Shown here: one piece after another, positions 49,373-53,261 of the stretch
How the letters are laid out: each line of letters starts with the position of its first letter
Position numbering within the stretch: position 1 is the stretch's first letter
NCBI RefSeq assembly: GCF_032586235.1
Contig: NZ_JAWHTD010000029.1
Coordinates: 1-53,261, forward strand
From: Aestuariicoccus sp032586235
Lineage (GTDB): Bacteria; Pseudomonadota; Alphaproteobacteria; Rhodobacterales; Rhodobacteraceae
Direction of reading: 5' to 3'
Length of the DNA stretch: 53,261 bases
The notes under the pieces: generated by a model
What the model was told of the DNA's origin: nothing
Seen by the model: only the letters and a program-made list of their open reading frames with translations
Database searches by the model: none
Translations under genes and position numbers: made by a program

Positions 49373-49384
49373 GGAGCGGCTGAC

Positions 49385-49606
49385 ATGAAAAAAGACATCC
49401 ACCCCGATTACCACATGATCGACGTCAAGATGACCGACGGCACGGTCTTTCAGGTTCGCAGCACCTGGGGCAAGGAAGGCGATCAGATGTCGCTCGACAT
49501 CGACCCGACCGTGCACCCGGCCTGGACCGGCGGGTCCTCGCGCCTGATGGACGCCGGCGGCCGCGTGTCGAAGTTCAAGAAGAAATACGAAGGCCTGGGC
49601 TTCTAA
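49385..49606 (+). CDS. rpmE: Large-subunit ribosomal protein bL31, Cys-free type
   Basis: This 73-residue protein has KKDIHPDYHMIDVKMTDGTV, HPAWTGGSSRLMDAGGRVSK and FKKKYEGLGF. It has none of the four Cys residues of the zinc-binding form, so it is the C-minus, zinc-independent type usual in alphaproteobacteria. AAGGAG precedes the ATG, and a strong terminator follows. Confidence 0.97.
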   Translation: MKKDIHPDYHMIDVKMTDGTVFQVRSTWGKEGDQMSLDIDPTVHPAWTGGSSRLMDAGGRVSKFKKKYEGLGF

Positions 49607-49632
49607 AGCACCCAAGCCCGTCTTGCAGACTG

Positions 49633-49660
49633 ACGCCGCCCCCCGGGGCGGCGTTTTTCA
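49633..49660 (+). terminator. Rho-independent terminator of rplS-rpmE
   Basis: ACGCCGCCCC, CC, GGGGCGGCGT is a perfect ten-pair stem followed by TTTTCATTT, 26 bases after the rpmE stop. Confidence 0.9.
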
Positions 49661-49733
49661 TTTGGGCACCGCGCGGCCTGACCGGGCGCACGCATCTGGC
49701 GTGCCCGGTCAAGCCAGCCTCACCGCACCCGCC

Positions 49734-52028
49734 TCAGAGGAAGGTGAAATCGTCGAGCGTCAGATCGCTCGCCGCGACACCCTCGATCAGCACAGTGTGG
49801 CCCTGATAGTCGATCAGCGCGCCACCCGCGGTGTCGGTGATCCCCAAAGCCGCCAGCTTTCCCGCCAGCCCGCTGCCGGGCGCGTTCTCGACCCCGACCA
49901 TGCGGAAGCTGTCGATCCCGTCCTCGAAATCGGTGATGACGTCGGCGTCGCCGTCCTTGAAGAAGTTCCAGACGAACACGTCCGCACCTTCCCCGCCGGT
50001 CATGGTGTCGTCACCGTCCCCGCCGTTGATCGTGTCGTCGCCGGTCCCGCCGTTGATAGCATCGTTGCGGCCGCCGCCGGCGAGAAAGTCATTCCCCGCA
50101 CCGCCGTCGATCACATCGTCGCCCTCGCCGCCGCCGGCGCTGTCATCGCCGCCGCCGCCGTCGATCACGTCGCGCCCGGTGCCGCCGCCCATGTCGTCGT
50201 TGCCGCCGTCGCCGATCACCGTGTCGTTGCCGAAGGACGCCCCCATCGTGTCGTTGCCTTCGCCGCCGATCATCAGATCGTCGCCCGGCCCGCCGTTGAC
50301 CACGTCGTTGCCGTCGTTCCCGTCGACGGTATCGTTGCCCTGACCGCCGCCCATGAAATCGTTGCCGCCGCTGCCATCCATGGCGTCATCGCCAAGACCG
50401 CCGCCCATCAGGTCGTCGCCGGGCCCGCCCAAAAGCGAGTCGTTGCCGACCGATCCGGACAGGTTGTCGTTGCCGCCGCCGCCGTCGAGCAGATCGTCGC
50501 CCTCCTGCCCCTGCAGACCGTCGTCGCCCTCGCCGCCTTCGAGCGAATCCGAGCCGTCGCCGCCCGACAGCAGGTCGTCGCCGTCACCGCCGCTGATCGT
50601 GTCGTCCTCGGACCCGCCGACCAGAGTGTCGCCGCCGTCGGTTCCTTCGATGTCTTGCGGCAGGAAATCCAGCGCCCAATCCTCTGGGTTGGCCTCGGCC
50701 GGAGTGCCGAAATGAAGCACCAGATCCGGCCCCACCGCCTCGCCGGTCACCGGCAAATCAACAGGGCTGAATGCCGTCAGCGTCGCCTCGACGCTGCCAT
50801 CGTTGCCGATGTCGATCAACCACGGCTCGCCCGAAAATTCGGGGGCGCCAATTCCGAAGACATCCGTTGCCGCCAGCGCATCCAGCACCACCACCCGGTC
50901 GCCCGACCCGGCGGCGTTGACGGAAATCGACGACAGTTGCTCCAGCGTGACGACCACGGTGTCGACCGAGGCATCCGGCCCGGCGATGCCGAAGGCCTCG
51001 GCCGCCAATGACACCTCGTCAAAGCTTTCTTCCCCGGTATCGCCGCCCGGCACGATCAGGTCCGCCCCCGGCCCCGCCGAGATCAGATCGAAGACCGGAC
51101 CGCCGAGGATCGTGTCGTCCCCCTCGCCTGCATAGATGTTCGAGGCGATCTCGGGGCTGAGGATCAGGTCGTTTCCCGCACCGCCCTCCATGTAGTCGAC
51201 GGCGAATTCGTTGGCGTCGGTCGCCCCCTCCAGCCTGTCGTTGCCCGGCCCGCCATAAAGCGAATTGGCCGCGGGCCCCGCGATCAGCACATCGTCGCCT
51301 TCCTCACCGTAGAGAACGGTAAAGAACGACGACCCGCCATCCAGGCTGTCATTGCCCGCGCCGCCGAAGATCTGCTCGCTCTGGCCCTGTGCAAGCACCG
51401 TGTCGTTGCCGACCCCGGCCTCGATCTGCCCACCGAACCCGCCTTGCAGCGTCTCGATCAGGTCGTTCTCGGTCACGACGGCCACAATGCCCGGACCAAA
51501 TGTGTTAAGCAGGATATCCCCGCCCGGCAACGGACCAAAGTCCTCCAGCACCGGGCCGACGTAATCGACCTGATTGACGAAGCTTTCAAAGGCCGCCACG
51601 CCCGCCGCTCCGCTGGCGCCCTCAAAGGGAAGCGGGGCACCGCCCATGACAATGAAATACTCGGTTCCACCGTTCTCCGCCCCGACGTCGAAACGCATCA
51701 CGAAAGTCTCGCCGCCGTCCCAATTCACCTGTCCGATCGAGAAAGACCGCAGCCCCTGCGCCTCGAGTTCCCCGGGCGTCGACGCGTTGAACACCCGATC
51801 CCCGATCAAGAGCCCGTAAAGGCCGTCCAGTCCGCCATTGCCGGTTTCAACTATGATTTCGGGAAGATCGCCAGGCTCTAAAAAATCCGTAAGCTGGTAG
51901 GCAAAAGACGTGATGAAATCGTTGGTGACAAACGACACCTCCGACTGCCGGGAATCCGTGTTGACGGCATTGTCGTTGGCATCGAAGGCATAATCGATGG
52001 CAAAAGCATTGTACGTGTAAGTGGTCAT
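49734..52028 (-). CDS. Large RTX (calcium-binding) protein, type I secretion substrate
   Basis: This 764-residue acidic protein has no classical signal peptide. Two blocks of GGxGxDxxx nonapeptides are seen: a loose one at about residues 225-320 (GGAGNDSLDG, GGPGNDRLEG) and a dense one at about 463-680 with over 20 repeats, expected to fold as Ca2+-filled beta-rolls. After them, DADVITDFEDGIDSF and the C-terminal DLTLDDFTFL fit an RTX C-terminal secretion signal. The N-terminal 200 residues are unlike any enzyme I know. No ABC exporter or membrane-fusion gene is in the window. The GC-rich repeats also give long false frames on the other strand. It could be a surface, adhesion or biofilm protein. 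Confidence 0.92.
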   Translation of the reverse strand: MTTYTYNAFAIDYAFDANDNAVNTDSRQSEVSFVTNDFITSFAYQLTDFLEPGDLPEIIVETGNGGLDGLYGLLIGDRVFNASTPGELEAQGLRSFSIGQVNWDGGETFVMRFDVGAENGGTEYFIVMGGAPLPFEGASGAAGVAAFESFVNQVDYVGPVLEDFGPLPGGDILLNTFGPGIVAVVTENDLIETLQGGFGGQIEAGVGNDTVLAQGQSEQIFGGAGNDSLDGGSSFFTVLYGEEGDDVLIAGPAANSLYGGPGNDRLEGATDANEFAVDYMEGGAGNDLILSPEIASNIYAGEGDDTILGGPVFDLISAGPGADLIVPGGDTGEESFDEVSLAAEAFGIAGPDASVDTVVVTLEQLSSISVNAAGSGDRVVVLDALAATDVFGIGAPEFSGEPWLIDIGNDGSVEATLTAFSPVDLPVTGEAVGPDLVLHFGTPAEANPEDWALDFLPQDIEGTDGGDTLVGGSEDDTISGGDGDDLLSGGDGSDSLEGGEGDDGLQGQEGDDLLDGGGGNDNLSGSVGNDSLLGGPGDDLMGGGLGDDAMDGSGGNDFMGGGQGNDTVDGNDGNDVVNGGPGDDLMIGGEGNDTMGASFGNDTVIGDGGNDDMGGGTGRDVIDGGGGDDSAGGGEGDDVIDGGAGNDFLAGGGRNDAINGGTGDDTINGGDGDDTMTGGEGADVFVWNFFKDGDADVITDFEDGIDSFRMVGVENAPGSGLAGKLAALGITDTAGGALIDYQGHTVLIEGVAASDLTLDDFTFL

Positions 52029-52268
52029 ATTCTCTCCGAAAATCCGTGTCCGGCCACGCTTTCAAAAATTATCCCGCACGTCCAGAAGTTTATCCCCGGA
52101 CCGCCAGCCGGCGTGATTGCGGCACAGGGGGCACGCACGCCGGGCAATCGCGCCCCATTCGGGGCTTTGGCTTTCCTTGCGCACGCCGTGCAATTAGGCT
52201 AGCGCGCAAGAAAATGCCGGGGCAAACCCCATGGCACAGGGTAAGCGGATCAGGCAAGGACTCGGGCA

Positions 52269-53078
52269 GTGGCGCATATCATCGTCGTTGGGAATGAAAA
52301 GGGCGGCGCGGGCAAATCAACCGTGTCGATGCACGTGGCCACAGCGCTGGCGCGGCTGGGGCACCGGGTCGGCATCCTCGATCTGGATCTGCGCCAGAAG
52401 ACGATGGCCCGCTACGTGCAGAACCGCCAGAAGTATCTCGAACGGGAAGGGCTCGATCTGCCCGGCCCCTCCTATATGGAGCTGCCCGAGATCGACCATG
52501 CAACCCTGCAGCCGGGCGAGAACGCCTATGACCACCGCCTGTCCGCGGCGGTGGCCGAGTTGGAACCGAACTCCGATTTCATCCTGATCGACTGCCCCGG
52601 CTCGCACACGCGCCTGTCGCAGGTGGCGCATTCGCTGGCCGACACGCTGATCACGCCCTTGAACGACAGCTTCGTCGACTTCGACCTGCTGGCCCATATC
52701 GACAACGACGGCGAAAAGATCGTCGGGCCGTCGGTCTATTCCGAAATGGTCTGGAACGCGCGGCAGCTGCGCGCCCAGGCCGGGCTCGCGCCCATCGACT
52801 GGATCGTACTGCGCAACCGGCTGGGGGCGCAGAATATGGTCAACAAGATGAAGATGGAAAAGGCGCTGGAACGGCTCTCCAAACGCATCGGCTTCCGCAT
52901 CGCGCCCGGCTTCAACGAGCGCGTGATCTTCCGCGAGCTGTTCCCGCGCGGTCTGACCCTTCTCGACCTCAAGGATCTCGGGGTCAAACAGCTCAACATC
53001 TCGAACATCGCCGCCCGCCAGGAATTGCGCGACCTTCTGAAGGCGCTGAAACTGCCCGGCGTCGACGTGCGTTTCTAA
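52269..53078 (+). CDS. mipZ: Division-plane positioning ATPase MipZ
   Basis: This 269-residue ParA/MinD-superfamily ATPase forms a gradient from the ParB-bound poles and blocks FtsZ assembly away from midcell. The deviant Walker A is KGGAGKST (11-18), followed by HRVGILDLDLRQKTMARYVQ and the switch ILIDCPGSHTRLSQVAHSLA; FRELFPRGLTLLDLKDLG and VKQLNISNIAARQELRDLL are MipZ-type. The start is a GTG with AAGGA eight bases upstream. It is divergent from the RTX gene across 240 bases. Confidence 0.96.
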   Translation: MAHIIVVGNEKGGAGKSTVSMHVATALARLGHRVGILDLDLRQKTMARYVQNRQKYLEREGLDLPGPSYMELPEIDHATLQPGENAYDHRLSAAVAELEPNSDFILIDCPGSHTRLSQVAHSLADTLITPLNDSFVDFDLLAHIDNDGEKIVGPSVYSEMVWNARQLRAQAGLAPIDWIVLRNRLGAQNMVNKMKMEKALERLSKRIGFRIAPGFNERVIFRELFPRGLTLLDLKDLGVKQLNISNIAARQELRDLLKALKLPGVDVRF

Positions 53079-53171
53079 GGCCCCGCCGGACAGGTCCCCG
53101 CGCATATCCCGCCCGGCACCTTCTCCCGACGGGAAACGGTCTGCACCACAGCCGCTGCCTTCCCCTTTCCC

Positions 53172-53200
53172 CTTCTTCTTGGCGAAAATACTCCGGGGGG
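53172..53200 (+). repeat. Intergenic motif shared with 38398-38430
   Basis: CTTCTTCTTGGC followed by GAAAATACTCC and a G run matches the segment just after ffh with about two differences over 23 bases. A GC-rich hairpin (CTGGGGGG/CCCCCCAG) follows immediately. Confidence 0.5.
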
Positions 53201-53224
53201 TCTGGGGGGCAGCGCCCCCCAGCC

Positions 53225-53261
53225 GGGGGGGGGGGGGCGCCCCCCCCCCCCCCCCCCCCCC
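53225..53261. other. Poly-G/poly-C at the contig end, probable artefact
   Basis: Twelve G residues, CG and then 23 C residues end the window. Homopolymers of this length next to a GC hairpin look like a sequencing or assembly fault at the contig end, not real sequence. Confidence 0.75.

Noticed and set aside
49980..50640. Regular short repeats that could suggest a CRISPR array
   Set aside because: The 27-base period in frame encodes GGxGxDxxx peptides with variable third positions; there are no constant repeats or unique spacers.
49623..51011. 462-codon plus-strand frame rich in Val, Ala and Asp
   Set aside because: It is the complement of the RTX repeat block; its periodicity simply mirrors the nonapeptides.

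Overview
This 53.3 kb window is GC-rich, densely coding alphaproteobacterial DNA, most likely from the order Rhodobacterales (Roseobacter group). The grounds are the split b/b' F0 ATP synthase operon (atpI-B-E-b'-b), MipZ, a PduO-type cobalamin adenosyltransferase, a leuS-lptE-holA cluster with a DUF3576 lipoprotein nearby, and many 4-base start/stop overlaps. Genus cannot be told by eye. The left edge cuts through the start of an EF-Tu gene and the right edge runs into poly-G/poly-C, so the window looks like a whole draft contig broken at a duplicated gene on one side and at bad sequence on the other. I see no tRNA, rRNA, CRISPR array, insertion sequence or prophage.

Layout. 1-7.8 kb: EF-Tu fragment, an unknown lipoprotein, a cytochrome P450, a repeat-filled intergenic region, a HIG1-like twin-membrane protein coupled to cobalamin adenosyltransferase, ComM, an esterase and glutathione synthetase. 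7.3-13.3 kb: an envelope and nitrogen-signalling block (yraN, rsmI, an LpoA-like lipoprotein, glnD and a coupled lipoprotein). 13.5-20.4 kb: murJ, a phospholipase D-like protein, a rhomboid-fold protein without its catalytic residues, trpS, an HNH protein and a flavoprotein. 20.4-28.1 kb: GST, holA, lptE, leuS, a glycosyltransferase, a di-haem cytochrome c and a DUF3576 lipoprotein. 28.3-31.5 kb: a porin with a strong terminator, a TPR-sulfotransferase and a YggS-type PLP protein. 31.6-34.2 kb: the F0 operon on the minus strand. 34.4-36.6 kb: ArsR and LysR regulators and a small exported protein. 36.9-42.5 kb: ffh, six consecutive overlapping GNAT acetyltransferase genes, chorismate mutase and rpsP. 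42.6-49.6 kb: rimM, trmD, rplS and rpmE, interrupted by accessory genes. 49.7-53.1 kb: a large RTX-type protein and mipZ.

How the parts fit. Housekeeping genes form the frame: translation (tuf, trpS, leuS, rpsP, rplS, rpmE, rimM, trmD, rsmI), secretion (ffh), envelope assembly (lptE, murJ, LpoA-like), division (mipZ), nitrogen control (glnD) and energy (F0). Accessory genes are inserted between them. The most striking is the run of six diverged acetyltransferases, apparently expressed as one translationally coupled series between ffh and chorismate mutase-rpsP. Other points of interest are a family of imperfect inverted-repeat elements of about 165 bp, a predicted pseudo-rhomboid, a lipoprotein with a Cys-His-Asp pattern coupled to glnD, and an L19 promoter whose spacer is a perfect short palindrome.
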